Positions 10,048 through 18,385 of a stretch of DNA of 64,000 nt are shown here, in pieces. The notes under the pieces are model-generated. The model ran no database searches. It was not told where the DNA came from and saw only the letters and a list, made by a program, of their open reading frames with translations. Every line of letters begins with the position of its first letter. Within the stretch, counting starts at the first letter, position 1. The position numbers were made by a program, and so were the translations under genes. The DNA is from Dryocola clanedunensis subsp. sulfonylureivorans (GTDB lineage Bacteria; Pseudomonadota; Gammaproteobacteria; Enterobacterales; Enterobacteriaceae), in contig NZ_JAERMU010000005.1 of NCBI RefSeq assembly GCF_016756775.1, positions 124,001 through 188,000 on the forward strand, read 5' to 3'.

Positions 10048-11448
10048 ATGAGCGTTGTGCCTGTAGCCGACGTACTCCAGGGCCGTGTTGCCGTTGACAG
10101 TGAAGTCACCGTGCGCGGGTGGGTGCGTACCCGAAGAGATTCAAAAGCTGGTATTTCCTTCCTCGCCGTCTATGACGGTTCCTGCTTCTCTCCTGTACAG
10201 GCCGTCATCAATAATTCTCTGCCTAATTACAATGAAGATGTTCTGCGCCTGACGACCGGCTGCTCCGTTGTGGTCACCGGTAAAGTGGTGGAATCTCTCG
10301 GCCAGGGCCAGAGCTTTGAAATCCAGGCTACTGCGGTTGAAGTAACCGGCTGGGTTGACGATCCGGATACCTATCCAATGGCGGCGAAGCGCCACAGCAT
10401 CGAATACCTTCGTGAAGTTGCTCACCTGCGTCCACGCACCAATATGATCGGCGCTGTTGCTCGCGTTCGTCATACGCTGGCTCAGGCTCTGCACCGCTTC
10501 TTCCACGAGAACGGTTATTTCTGGGTTTCTACCCCGCTTATCACCGCCTCCGATACCGAAGGGGCTGGCGAAATGTTCCGTGTTTCTACACTGGATCTGG
10601 AAAACCTGCCGCGCACCGAAGCCGGCAAAGTGGATTTCGACAAAGACTTCTTTGGTAAAGAAGCCTTTCTGACCGTATCAGGCCAGCTGAACGGCGAAAC
10701 CTACGCCTGTGCGCTGTCAAAAATCTATACCTTTGGCCCGACCTTCCGTGCCGAAAACTCCAACACCAGCCGCCACCTGGCTGAGTTCTGGATGCTGGAG
10801 CCAGAAGTCGCGTTCGCGAATCTTGACGACGTTGCCGGCCTCGCAGAAGCCATGCTGAAATATGTCTTCAAAGCGGTGCTGGATGAGCGCATGGACGACA
10901 TGGAGTTCTTCGCCGAGCGCGTAGATAAAGATGCCGTCGACCGTTTGCAGCGTTTCATTAATGCAGACTTCGCTCAGGTGGATTACACCGATGCGGTAAC
11001 CATTCTTGAAAACTGCGGCCAGAAATTCGAAAACCCGGTTTACTGGGGCGTAGACCTCTCCTCCGAGCATGAGCGTTATCTTGCCGAACAGCACTTCAAG
11101 GCGCCGGTGGTAGTGAAAAACTATCCAAAAGACATTAAGGCCTTCTACATGCGCCTTAACGAAGACGGTAAAACCGTCGCGGCAATGGACGTGCTGGCAC
11201 CAGGCATCGGCGAGATCATCGGTGGCTCCCAGCGTGAAGAACGTCTGGACGTGCTTGATGCGCGTATGGCTGAAATGGGCCTTAATAAAGAAGACTACTC
11301 CTGGTATCGCGATCTGCGCCGTTACGGCACAGTGCCCCACTCTGGTTTTGGTCTCGGGTTCGAACGTCTCATCGCATATGTAACAGGCGTTCAGAACGTT
11401 CGCGACGTGATTCCATTCCCACGTACCCCGCGTAACGCCAGCTTCTAA
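10048..11448 (+). CDS. asnS: Asparaginyl-tRNA synthetase
   Basis: AsnS charges tRNA-Asn; class IIb. The 466 residues equal E. coli AsnS. An N-terminal OB-fold anticodon-binding domain (about 15-110) precedes the catalytic domain, with motif 2 in [20 protein letters not shown] and motif 3 in GFGLGFERL near the end. AGAGAG stands before the ATG. It is followed by two copies of its terminator hairpin that bracket a small mobile element. Confidence 0.98.
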   Translation: MSVVPVADVLQGRVAVDSEVTVRGWVRTRRDSKAGISFLAVYDGSCFSPVQAVINNSLPNYNEDVLRLTTGCSVVVTGKVVESLGQGQSFEIQATAVEVTGWVDDPDTYPMAAKRHSIEYLREVAHLRPRTNMIGAVARVRHTLAQALHRFFHENGYFWVSTPLITASDTEGAGEMFRVSTLDLENLPRTEAGKVDFDKDFFGKEAFLTVSGQLNGETYACALSKIYTFGPTFRAENSNTSRHLAEFWMLEPEVAFANLDDVAGLAEAMLKYVFKAVLDERMDDMEFFAERVDKDAVDRLQRFINADFAQVDYTDAVTILENCGQKFENPVYWGVDLSSEHERYLAEQHFKAPVVVKNYPKDIKAFYMRLNEDGKTVAAMDVLAPGIGEIIGGSQREERLDVLDARMAEMGLNKEDYSWYRDLRRYGTVPHSGFGLGFERLIAYVTGVQNVRDVIPFPRTPRNASF

Positions 11449-11465
11449 GTTCTCATCGCGTTATA

Positions 11466-11485
11466 AAGGCCAGCTCTGCTGGCCT
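11466..11485 (+). terminator. asnS terminator hairpin, first copy (lacks T tract)
   Basis: AAGGCCAGCTCTGCTGGCCT forms a GC-rich stem 18 nt after the asnS stop but is followed by G and the small element instead of a T run. It is identical over 20 nt to 11626-11645. Confidence 0.7.
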
Positions 11486-11486
11486 G

Positions 11487-11625
11487 AGACTGATGACAAA
11501 CCTAAAGCGAATGAATTTCGCCAGCATCTCACCGAATAAATAACAAGGAAAATCAATTCATTGATTTTCGCCTGCTTACCACAAAGAAGGAAAAACCACG
11601 CTTTTTCCTTCTTTGTCAGCAATCT
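11487..11625 (+). mobile_element. 139-bp terminator-inserted miniature element, copy A
   Basis: This non-coding element begins AGACTGATGACAAA and ends with the inverse of AGATTGCTGACAAA, giving 14-bp terminal inverted repeats with two mismatches. Inside are a small palindrome AAATCAATTCATTGATTT and, near the right end, a perfect 15-bp hairpin (ACAAAGAAGGAAAAA, loop CCACGC). Copy C differs at one position and copy B at about four. It is flanked by two copies of the asnS terminator hairpin. No ORF of its own is credible, so it would need a transposase acting in trans. I cannot assign it to a named family from memory. Confidence 0.8.
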
Positions 11626-11651
11626 AAGGCCAGCTCTGCTGGCCTTTTTTT
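11626..11651 (+). terminator. asnS terminator, second copy with T tract
   Basis: The same 20-nt hairpin as 11466-11485, here followed by TTTTTTT. This copy should be the functional terminator after insertion of the element. Confidence 0.85.
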
Positions 11652-12009
11652 ACATCTCCCGCCTCAACCTCGCCTTTCTTCAATGGAAGTTAAACGAATG
11701 TCAATTTCAACCCCCTTTCCGGCCTACTGAGTTACCAAGTGTGTCCATGACATAACTCCTCACAAAACAACCATCACTTTGGTGATGATTTTCTCCGAAA
11801 CCACTTGCTTAGCATATTCACATAAAACCTGCACAGATGTCTGGACTTCTAAAATGCAAGGTTGAAAAAATCTAAAAATTGTGAAATGTCGTTCTTTTTT
11901 TAGATTATGCAAATTAAACATAAGTAATTCATATATATATGCAAAGAAAAGCCATTTAACTCAACAAACGAAGCGGAAATATGAGTTGGTTCACAAAGTT
12001 CCACAAAAT

Positions 12010-12070
12010 ACACATTTGGTTACACATATTTTCTCTTTGTAACTCAGTTAGGATGTTTGTAGCACTTTCA
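12010..12070 (+). promoter_or_regulatory. OmpR-binding block (F1-F3 type) of ompF
   Basis: The stretch with ATTTGGTTACACATATTTTC and the following TTTGTAACTC and GTTTGTAGCAC aligns with the E. coli OmpR sites F1-F3 at about -100 to -40. Phospho-OmpR bound there activates ompF at low osmolarity. The assignment is by similarity and position relative to the promoter. Confidence 0.75.
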
Positions 12071-12096
12071 GGCTAGCGAAACGGTTTCATGAATGG

Positions 12097-12112
12097 AAAG
12101 ATGCCTGACAGA
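12097..12112 (+). promoter_or_regulatory. ompF -10 region and transcription start
   Basis: GAATGGAAAGATGCCTG is the conserved ompF core, with the poor -10 AAAGAT at 12097-12102 and a start near 12110, giving a leader of about 97 nt as in E. coli. The weak -10 explains the dependence on OmpR. Confidence 0.7.
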
Positions 12113-12184
12113 TACAGAAAGACACCAAACTCTCATCAATGGTTTCGTAAAGAATTATTGACGGCAGTGGCAGGTGTCACAAAA

Positions 12185-12225
12185 AAACCAATGAGGGTAA
12201 TAAATAATGATGAAGCGCAATATTC
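12185..12225 (+). promoter_or_regulatory. ompF translation start region, MicF target
   Basis: The segment with GAGGGTAATAAATAATGATG and the first codons is essentially identical to the E. coli region that pairs with the antisense sRNA MicF. Conservation of this block, rather than only of the protein, suggests MicF control is kept. micF itself is not in the window. Confidence 0.65.
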
Positions 12226-13313
12226 TGGCAGTGGTTATCCCTGCTCTGCTGGTAGCCGGTGCAGCTAACGCTGCAGAAATCTATAACAAAGACGGCAACA
12301 AAGTTGACCTGTACGGTAAAGCAGTAGGCTTGCATTATTTCTCTAAAGGCAACGGTGAAAACAGCTACGGCGGCAACGGCGACAAAACTTACGCTCGTCT
12401 GGGTTTTAAAGGCGAAACTCAAATTAATGACCAACTGACTGGTTACGGTCAGTGGGAATACAACTTCGCAGGCAACAACTCCGAAGGCGGTAGCGACGCG
12501 CAGAAAGGGAATAAAACCCGTCTGGCTTACGCTGGCCTGAAATTCGGTGATGCAGGTTCTTTCGACTACGGTCGTAACTACGGTCTGGTTTACGATGCAA
12601 TCGGTATTACCGATATGCTGCCAGAGTTCGGTGGTGACACTGGCGCAAGCGACAACTTCTTCGCTGGCCGTAACGGCGGTCTGGCAACTTACCGTAACAG
12701 CGACTTCTTCGGTCTGGTTGAAGGCCTGAACTTCGGTGTTCAGTACCTGGGTAAAAACGAACGTGCCGGCAGCTTTGATCCTGTTAATGACAACTCCGGC
12801 GATGTTACCCGCTCTAACGGTGACGGCTGGGCAACATCTTTAAGCTATGACTTCGATGGCTTCGGCATTGTTGGTGGTTACGGCGCAGCAGACCGTACCA
12901 ATGCACAACAAGAAATGTCTCGTGGCCGCGGCGATAAAGCTGAGCAGTGGGCAACTGGTCTGAAATACGATGCTAACAACATCTACCTGGCAGCACTTTA
13001 CGGCGAAACCCGTAACGCAACGCCTATCAGCGGCGGTTACGCTAACAAAACACAAGATTTCTCCATGGTTGCGCAGTACCAGTTCGATTTCGGTCTGCGT
13101 CCATCACTCGCTTACTACAAATCTAAAGCGAAAAACGTTGAAGGCGTAGGCAACGAAGATTACATCAACTACTTTGAAGTTGGCGCGACTTACTACTTCA
13201 ACAAGAACATGTCTGTCTACGCTGATTACATCATCAACCAGATCGACAGCGACAACAAATTGGGCGTGGGTTCTGACGACACCACCGCAGTGGGTATCGT
13301 TTACCAGTTCTAA
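12207..13313 (+). CDS. ompF: Outer membrane porin OmpF
   Basis: A trimeric 16-strand beta-barrel for small hydrophilic solutes in the outer membrane, and a main entry for beta-lactams. The 368-residue precursor has a signal peptide ([22 protein letters not shown], cleaved before [10 protein letters not shown]), the loop-3 eyelet PEFGGD and the C-terminal Phe needed for BAM recognition. The mature sequence follows E. coli OmpF ([15 protein letters not shown]) rather than the Klebsiella OmpK35 type, while external loops around 185-205 and 230-245 differ, as usual for phage-exposed parts. Regulated by OmpR and probably MicF. It is bracketed by inverted copies of the 139-bp element. Confidence 0.96.
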   Translation: MMKRNILAVVIPALLVAGAANAAEIYNKDGNKVDLYGKAVGLHYFSKGNGENSYGGNGDKTYARLGFKGETQINDQLTGYGQWEYNFAGNNSEGGSDAQKGNKTRLAYAGLKFGDAGSFDYGRNYGLVYDAIGITDMLPEFGGDTGASDNFFAGRNGGLATYRNSDFFGLVEGLNFGVQYLGKNERAGSFDPVNDNSGDVTRSNGDGWATSLSYDFDGFGIVGGYGAADRTNAQQEMSRGRGDKAEQWATGLKYDANNIYLAALYGETRNATPISGGYANKTQDFSMVAQYQFDFGLRPSLAYYKSKAKNVEGVGNEDYINYFEVGATYYFNKNMSVYADYIINQIDSDNKLGVGSDDTTAVGIVYQF

Positions 13314-13343
13314 TTATCCGGCAACTTGTTTGTTGAATATAAG

Positions 13344-13369
13344 AAAAACAGGGCTCAGGCCCTGTTTTT
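13344..13369 (+). terminator. ompF terminator, first copy
   Basis: AACAGGGCTCAGGCCCTGTTTTT at 13347-13369 forms a GC-rich hairpin followed by five T, about 30 nt after the ompF stop. The same 23 nt recur at 13509-13531. Confidence 0.8.
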
Positions 13370-13507
13370 GATTGCTGACAAAGAAGGAAAAAGCGTGGTT
13401 TTTCCTTCTTTGTGGTAAGCAGGCGAAAATCAATCAATTGATTTTCCTTGTTATTTATTCGGTGAGATCCTGGCGAAATTCAATCGCTTTAGGTTTGTCA
13501 TCAGTCT
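13369..13507 (-). mobile_element. 139-bp terminator-inserted miniature element, copy B (inverted)
   Basis: The reverse complement of copies A and C, with about four substitutions against copy A over 139 bp. Terminal repeats and the 15-bp internal hairpin are intact. It lies between two copies of the ompF terminator, so the hairpin of the host gene has again been duplicated. Its orientation relative to the host gene is opposite to that of copy A at asnS, showing that insertion is not orientation-bound. Confidence 0.8.
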
Positions 13508-13508
13508 G

Positions 13509-13533
13509 AACAGGGCTCAGGCCCTGTTTTTTT
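13509..13533 (+). terminator. ompF terminator, second copy with long T tract
   Basis: A repeat of the ompF hairpin (13509-13531 identical to 13347-13369), here with seven T. It would catch read-through past the first copy and the element. Confidence 0.85.
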
Positions 13534-13663
13534 ATGCCCGCTAAGTGAAAAAAACCAAGTTGTGAAGTCGGTAGTTTCTTTTTGTAGCAAACGGTTGGCA
13601 ATTGTGAAAACTGCGGTTAACCTGAGTACGTTTGTCCCTTCGAAATCACAATGGAACTCCGTC

Positions 13664-14854
13664 ATGTTTGAGAACATTACCGCTGCCCCAGCCGATCCGA
13701 TTCTTGGTTTGGCCGACCTGTTTCGTGCCGACGACCGCCCAACCAAAATTAACCTCGGCATTGGGGTTTATAAGGATGAAACCGGCAAAACCCCGGTGTT
13801 AACCAGCGTGAAAAAAGCGGAAGCTTACCTGCTGGAAAATGAAAATACCAAAAACTACCTTGGTATTGATGGTATCCCTGAGTTTGGCCGTTGCACCCAG
13901 GAGCTGCTGTTTGGCAAAGGTAATGCAATCAGCGAAGCAAAACGTGCTCGTACTGCACAAACGCCGGGCGGTACTGGTGCACTACGCGTAGCGGCAGATT
14001 TCCTGGCGAAAAACACATCGACAAAACGTGTGTGGGTGAGTAACCCAAGCTGGCCTAACCATAAAAGCGTGTTTAACTCCGCAGGCCTCGAAGTTGTCGA
14101 ATACGCTTATTACGATGCTGAAAACCACTCGCTCGATTTTGATGGTCTGGTGAGCAGCCTGCAAAGCGCACAGGCAGGTGACGTCGTCCTGTTCCATGGT
14201 TGCTGCCATAACCCAACCGGTATCGACCCTACGCTTGAGCAGTGGGAAACTCTGGCGACAATGTCGCAGGAGAAAGGCTGGCTGCCGCTGTTTGACTTCG
14301 CCTATCAGGGCTTTGCGCGTGGTCTGGAAGAAGATGCCGAAGGGCTGCGGGTCTTTGCGGCTAAACATCGCGAACTGATTGTTGCCAGCTCCTACTCCAA
14401 AAACTTCGGTTTGTATAACGAGCGCGTGGGTGCCTGTACGCTGGTTGCTGCCGATGCTGATACCGTGGACCGTGCGTTCAGCCAGATGAAGTCTGTTATT
14501 CGCGCAAACTACTCCAACCCGCCAGCACACGGCGCTTCCGTTGTGGCAACCATCCTGAGCAACGATGCCCTGCGTGCCATCTGGGAGCAAGAGTTGACCG
14601 ACATGCGTCAGCGCATACACCGTATGCGTCAGCTGTTTGTGAATACCCTGCAGGAGAAAGGGGCAAACCGTGACTTCAGCTTTATCATCAACCAGAACGG
14701 CATGTTCTCGTTCAGCGGCTTGACGAAAGAGCAGGTGCTGCGTCTGCGTGAAGAGTTTGGCGTTTACGCAGTGGCTTCCGGCCGCGTTAACGTGGCGGGT
14801 ATGACCCCGGACAACATGGCACCTCTGTGCGAAGCCATCGTTGCTGTACTGTAA
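13664..14854 (+). CDS. aspC: Aspartate aminotransferase
   Basis: AspC interconverts oxaloacetate/glutamate with aspartate/2-oxoglutarate and also transaminates aromatic amino acids, using PLP. The start at [12 protein letters not shown] gives 396 residues, as in E. coli; the frame is open 34 codons upstream without family similarity. The PLP-binding Lys is residue 246 in [15 protein letters not shown], and the NPTG motif lies at about 183-186. It is a single gene ending at a bidirectional terminator shared with gloC. Confidence 0.97.
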   Translation: MFENITAAPADPILGLADLFRADDRPTKINLGIGVYKDETGKTPVLTSVKKAEAYLLENENTKNYLGIDGIPEFGRCTQELLFGKGNAISEAKRARTAQTPGGTGALRVAADFLAKNTSTKRVWVSNPSWPNHKSVFNSAGLEVVEYAYYDAENHSLDFDGLVSSLQSAQAGDVVLFHGCCHNPTGIDPTLEQWETLATMSQEKGWLPLFDFAYQGFARGLEEDAEGLRVFAAKHRELIVASSYSKNFGLYNERVGACTLVAADADTVDRAFSQMKSVIRANYSNPPAHGASVVATILSNDALRAIWEQELTDMRQRIHRMRQLFVNTLQEKGANRDFSFIINQNGMFSFSGLTKEQVLRLREEFGVYAVASGRVNVAGMTPDNMAPLCEAIVAVL

Positions 14855-14863
14855 GCAAAGCAC

Positions 14864-14894
14864 AAAAAAAGAGCCGCTTTTGCGGCTCTTTTTG
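14864..14894. terminator. Bidirectional terminator between aspC and gloC
   Basis: AAAGAGCCGC-TTTT-GCGGCTCTTT with A and T runs on both sides works for aspC on the plus strand and gloC on the minus strand. Confidence 0.88.
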
Positions 14895-14896
14895 TT

Positions 14897-15544
14897 TTAC
14901 CAGACGGGTAATTCATCCTGCAAAAATGGATTGTGCAGGCGCTCATAGCCGAGCGTTGAAAGCGGGCCGTGGCCGGGAATAAAGGTGACATCATCTCCCA
15001 GCGGCAGGAGCTTGCGTTTGATCGAGTCGATCAACGCCGCATGATCTCCCTGCGGGAAGTCACTGCGCCCTACTCCACCTTTAAAAATCACATCACCGGA
15101 AATCAGCAGATTTGATTTATCGTCAAAGAAGACGATATGGCCTGGCGTATGGCCAGGGCAATGCAGCACCTGTAAGGTGATATTGCCAACCGCCACGGTA
15201 TCCCCTTCATTCAGCCAACGATCGGGCGTCAGAGGAAGGCATTCGTCCAGGCCAAACATTCGGCTCTGCGCGGGTAATCCTTCCAGCCAGAACTCGTCTG
15301 CTTTTTCCGGGCCAACAACAGGCACACCGTAGTGCTCGGCCAGTTCGGCTGCTGCTCCTACATGATCAAGATGTCCGTGCGTTAACAGGATCTGGCTGAT
15401 GGTCACGCCTTTATCCGCAACTTCCTGCTTTATCTTGTCTGCCTGGCCACCTGGATCGACCAGCGCTGCCTGAAGCGTCTCTTCACACCACAGCAAAGAA
15501 CAGTTCTGAGCAAAGGCGGTGACCGGGATAATGTGATAATTCAT
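14897..15544 (-). CDS. gloC: Hydroxyacylglutathione hydrolase GloC (glyoxalase II, formerly YcbL)
   Basis: Hydrolyses S-lactoylglutathione to lactate and glutathione in methylglyoxal detoxification; the second type II glyoxalase of enterobacteria. The 215 residues form a single metallo-beta-lactamase fold with the metal motif THGHLDH at 55-61 and further ligands in HCPGHTPGH and the GHGP loop near the C-terminus. It starts 40 bp after the mepK stop, probably in one transcript with it. Confidence 0.93.
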   Translation of the reverse strand: MNYHIIPVTAFAQNCSLLWCEETLQAALVDPGGQADKIKQEVADKGVTISQILLTHGHLDHVGAAAELAEHYGVPVVGPEKADEFWLEGLPAQSRMFGLDECLPLTPDRWLNEGDTVAVGNITLQVLHCPGHTPGHIVFFDDKSNLLISGDVIFKGGVGRSDFPQGDHAALIDSIKRKLLPLGDDVTFIPGHGPLSTLGYERLHNPFLQDELPVW

Positions 15545-15584
15545 GCTGCTCCATTACCGGCTGTAACCGCCGGATTCCGTTGTT

Positions 15585-16133
15585 TTACCAGTGCCTTAAC
15601 GGCCCGGTATCAATATGCACAAAGTTGCTTCGCGGGTAATATCCTACACCACCAGCGCGCATAGATAATGCTGCTTTGCGAACATTGCTTAACGAAATCC
15701 CTTCAATATGAAAATCCATGGCCTGACCTTTGGTGTGATAGCTTTTTTTAGCCACACCGCGGCTGTGGGCACGCAGCTCATTATTGGTGTCTAACGAGCG
15801 GTAGCCGGAGACAAGCTGTACGGGTTTGTTTGTTCCCAGCAGTCCTTGCAGGCGATAAAGTTGGTCAAACAATTTGGGATCGATGGACTTAATTTTGTTC
15901 GCGCGGTAGTCGCGGAAGAAGTGATTAAGTCGAGCTAATTCATCCTGAATATAGCCTCTGCCATCGAAAAACTCGGCTTTTAACGACTCACCGGTATGGA
16001 GATTGTTAAGCGTTAAAATGCGCGGGCGCGGTGTCGAGAGGGTTGCAAACGCTTGCGTTGGCAACAGGGCGGCGCCGAGAGCCACACTGCCTAACGCCAG
16101 CAGCTTGCGGCGATTAGCGTCAAATTTGTCCAT
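15585..16133 (-). CDS. mepK: Murein endopeptidase MepK (YcbK), Tat-exported
   Basis: A peptidase of the M15/DUF882 group. E. coli MepK cleaves mDAP-mDAP (3-3) crosslinks made by L,D-transpeptidases. The 182 residues begin with a twin-arginine signal (NRRKLLALG, Arg8-Arg9, hydrophobic stretch, AFA near 30). Zinc ligands are visible as His133 and Asp140 in YHTKGQAMDF and His173 in FVHIDTG. It lies directly downstream of ldtD, which makes the crosslinks that MepK cuts, so the pairing is functionally meaningful. Confidence 0.9.
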   Translation of the reverse strand: MDKFDANRRKLLALGSVALGAALLPTQAFATLSTPRPRILTLNNLHTGESLKAEFFDGRGYIQDELARLNHFFRDYRANKIKSIDPKLFDQLYRLQGLLGTNKPVQLVSGYRSLDTNNELRAHSRGVAKKSYHTKGQAMDFHIEGISLSNVRKAALSMRAGGVGYYPRSNFVHIDTGPLRHW

Positions 16134-16234
16134 GATATCCAGGTCTACAGGTCAATAACGGTCGAATAATATGCACTTTAGGCGCACTGCTTCGCACCTT
16201 AACCGTCTAATAACGATGAGTCAAGGCGCAGTAA

Positions 16235-16273
16235 ACCCAGATAATCCGGGCCCTGTAAGGGGCCCGACTGGGT
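16235..16273 (-). terminator. Possible ldtD terminator or stem-loop
   Basis: A nested inverted repeat: outer arms ACCCAG/CTGGGT around an inner GGGCCC stem, about 40 bp after the ldtD stop. There is no long T run, so it may be an mRNA-stabilising structure instead. Confidence 0.4.
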
Positions 16274-16315
16274 ATTACCCCTATTCCGACAACTAATTCG
16301 TTAGTATTACTGCAT

Positions 16316-18205
16316 TTACCTGATCAACTGGCCGGCTTTTGAGAGGATTTGTGCGCCAGATCGCGCGGTGAGATCGTAATTGTAAATATCTGTACGATAC
16401 TGCGTACGCCCGTCTTCACCCACAAAAGCGGTCAAATAGTAAAGGTTGACCGGGATCTTCTGCCGAATGTTCACATAGCGCGTATTTCCCTCTTTCAGCT
16501 GGCTGGAGATTCTTGCGTCATTCCATCCCGCATCCTGGAGCAGCATATTAGCCAGTTCTGATGCCTTATTGACACGCACGCAGCCGGAGCTAAGCGCGCG
16601 GGCATCTTTCTGGAACAGAGTATGGTTCGGGGTATCGTGCAGATAGATGGCATCCGAACTTGGCATGTTGAACTTATAAAGCCCTAACGAGTTATGCGCA
16701 CCCGGCTTCTGCTGGAAACGGAATGGCAGGTTGCTGGCCGTGATGGTCTGCCAGTCAACGCGATACGGGTCGATGGCTTCCGCATTGTTACTCCAGCCGC
16801 GCAGAACGCTATAGCCATGGCGGTCAAGATAGCCTGGGTCCTGACGGACCTTCGGCAAAATATCGTTACGGGCGAGCGTATTCGGCACGTTCCACGGCGG
16901 GTTAACGACAACGTTGTTCAGCGCGCTGCTCATCATCGGCGTTTTGCGGTCCGGACGGCCGACAATCACACGAGAAGCCAGCACTTCACTGCCGTTGAGG
17001 TAATAGACCAGCGAGTAATTCGGGATATTCACCATGATGCCGGTATCAAGCTTGTTCGGCAGCAGGCGCAGACGCTGAATGTTCAGCGCCACCAGCGAAG
17101 CACGCTGCTGCGGCGTGACGTTCAGCCAGTCACGGGTGAGCTGACCGATAGCGCCATCCGTCCCCAGTCCCTGCCATTTCTGGAAGCGCTTCACGCCTTC
17201 GACCAGTTCGCGGCTATAGGCACTGCGTACGGCGGTGGAGGATTTCTTTTTCGTTCCGGCAGACACAGCAGGAACACCCTGAGCGCTGTCTTCACCTTCA
17301 ATCGCGATGGCAGAAGGGCTCACCGCCGCTGCGGTCTGCGTATTTGTACGATCGTCGCCCGGCAGCGAAATGGCAGGCTCGACCTGCAACATGCCGCTAC
17401 GTGCCAGGATCTCACGCAGAGCGGGAACGTCGTTACTCCACTGTCCTGGGCGTAGCGTCTCTTTCCCCGTTAGCTGCGGCCATGGACGAGTGTCGCCCAG
17501 CAGATGGACCAGGGAATCGTGCATACGTGCGTATTGAGGATGCTGAGGCGCAAGCGTGGCTATAAAGCTCACCAGCGTCCCCTGATCAACCGCCACCTGC
17601 CACTGGTTGATAACGGACAGCGGCGCGGTCTGCATTTTGTACGGGGTCGCACTGTACAACCAGCGGTTACCCTCTGTCGGAATGCCCGACACGAATTGCA
17701 GATAGCCCATCATGGCATCAGACAGCACGATATCGCGCGCCATACCGGTGACGGAAGGATCGGTCAGCAGTTCAACCCATGTGGTGAACTGAGGCTGAAT
17801 ACCCGCAATGGCCAGCTCCGCTAATTGTTGCTGGAAAGCGTGTACCGCATCGCGGTTTTCCCACATTGGCTTCATATCGCGAGCCGCATAGAATGCGGAC
17901 AAGGCATTAAGATAGACGGGTGTATATCCGGAAGGCATCTGCGCGATCAGCTGCGAGCGGCTTTGTGCGGCGGACATTGATGCAGAGTTAAGCGGCAGTG
18001 TACCTGCCATCGTCGCCGTCGCCGTCGACTGCGCTAACGGTTGGTCGAGCGCTGTAGGTTGCTCTGCTGTGACAGCCGAGCTGTCAGAAGGCACCACGGC
18101 GGGATCCTGATCCTGCGCCTGCACTGTAAACAGCGGAGCCATACTGAGCGCCAGACAGTAGCCAATAGCCGACGCTCTGAAACCGTGCAATTTATTAAGC
18201 AACAT
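16316..18205 (-). CDS. ldtD: Murein L,D-transpeptidase LdtD (YcbB)
   Basis: Makes 3-3 mDAP crosslinks in peptidoglycan, insensitive to most beta-lactams, and supports the envelope under lipopolysaccharide export stress. The 629-residue precursor (615 in E. coli) has an N-terminal signal peptide ending near VQA (about 30), a scaffold domain, a peptidoglycan-binding domain (about 330-365) and the YkuD catalytic domain with His523 and the nucleophile Cys542 in SSGCVRV. The extra length sits in low-complexity Ala/Ser/Thr stretches after the signal peptide and at about 280-325. It has its own upstream region and is followed by mepK. Confidence 0.93.
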   Translation of the reverse strand: MLLNKLHGFRASAIGYCLALSMAPLFTVQAQDQDPAVVPSDSSAVTAEQPTALDQPLAQSTATATMAGTLPLNSASMSAAQSRSQLIAQMPSGYTPVYLNALSAFYAARDMKPMWENRDAVHAFQQQLAELAIAGIQPQFTTWVELLTDPSVTGMARDIVLSDAMMGYLQFVSGIPTEGNRWLYSATPYKMQTAPLSVINQWQVAVDQGTLVSFIATLAPQHPQYARMHDSLVHLLGDTRPWPQLTGKETLRPGQWSNDVPALREILARSGMLQVEPAISLPGDDRTNTQTAAAVSPSAIAIEGEDSAQGVPAVSAGTKKKSSTAVRSAYSRELVEGVKRFQKWQGLGTDGAIGQLTRDWLNVTPQQRASLVALNIQRLRLLPNKLDTGIMVNIPNYSLVYYLNGSEVLASRVIVGRPDRKTPMMSSALNNVVVNPPWNVPNTLARNDILPKVRQDPGYLDRHGYSVLRGWSNNAEAIDPYRVDWQTITASNLPFRFQQKPGAHNSLGLYKFNMPSSDAIYLHDTPNHTLFQKDARALSSGCVRVNKASELANMLLQDAGWNDARISSQLKEGNTRYVNIRQKIPVNLYYLTAFVGEDGRTQYRTDIYNYDLTARSGAQILSKAGQLIR

Positions 18206-18336
18206 CCCTTGCCCCCTGTTTTACTGTTTTATCATAACCGGCGTTTCGCCTGGTTCTTCTCTCAGTATATAAACAGTGATACTCAATTGCCCGTATAAAT
18301 GTAAAGAAAATTAAAGATTAAGATAATGCAGAGATC

Positions 18337-18361
18337 AAAAAAGCGGACCGAAGTCCGCTTT
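18337..18361 (-). terminator. Terminator of the cmoM-mukFEB operon
   Basis: AAGCGGAC-TTCG-GTCCGCTT followed by TTTTTT on the minus strand, just after the mukB stop. Confidence 0.9.
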
Positions 18362-18385
18362 ATTGACTGTGCAAATTTTGGCTTG

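Larger units (their letters stand above)
11449..12206 (+). other. asnS-ompF intergenic region (758 bp)
   Basis: It holds, in order, the duplicated asnS terminator with a 139-bp element between the copies, an unassigned stretch with a small hairpin at 11772-11787, a very AT-rich block (about 11860-11960) suited to IHF/H-NS-type bending, the OmpR-binding block, the ompF promoter and the ompF leader. No gene of normal size is present. Confidence 0.8.
13314..13663 (+). other. ompF-aspC intergenic region (350 bp)
   Basis: It contains the duplicated ompF terminator with the inverted 139-bp element between the copies, then about 130 bp that must hold the aspC promoter. No clear consensus promoter was identified in that last part. 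Confidence 0.75.

Noticed and set aside
11561-11755. 64-codon frame starting inside the 139-bp element near asnS
   Set aside because: It begins in the element and runs out through the terminator; the same stretch in the other copies continues into unrelated sequence, so it is not a conserved element-encoded protein.
13234-13437. 67-codon minus-strand frame across copy B of the element and the ompF end
   Set aside because: It starts in the element and is antisense to ompF; no counterpart at copies A and C.
13982-14863. Open frame of 293 codons opposite aspC
   Set aside because: Antisense to a complete, well-conserved gene; it also runs into the bidirectional terminator.
16694-17455. Open frame of 253 codons opposite ldtD
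   Set aside because: ldtD has signal peptide and catalytic residues on the minus strand; the antisense frame has none.
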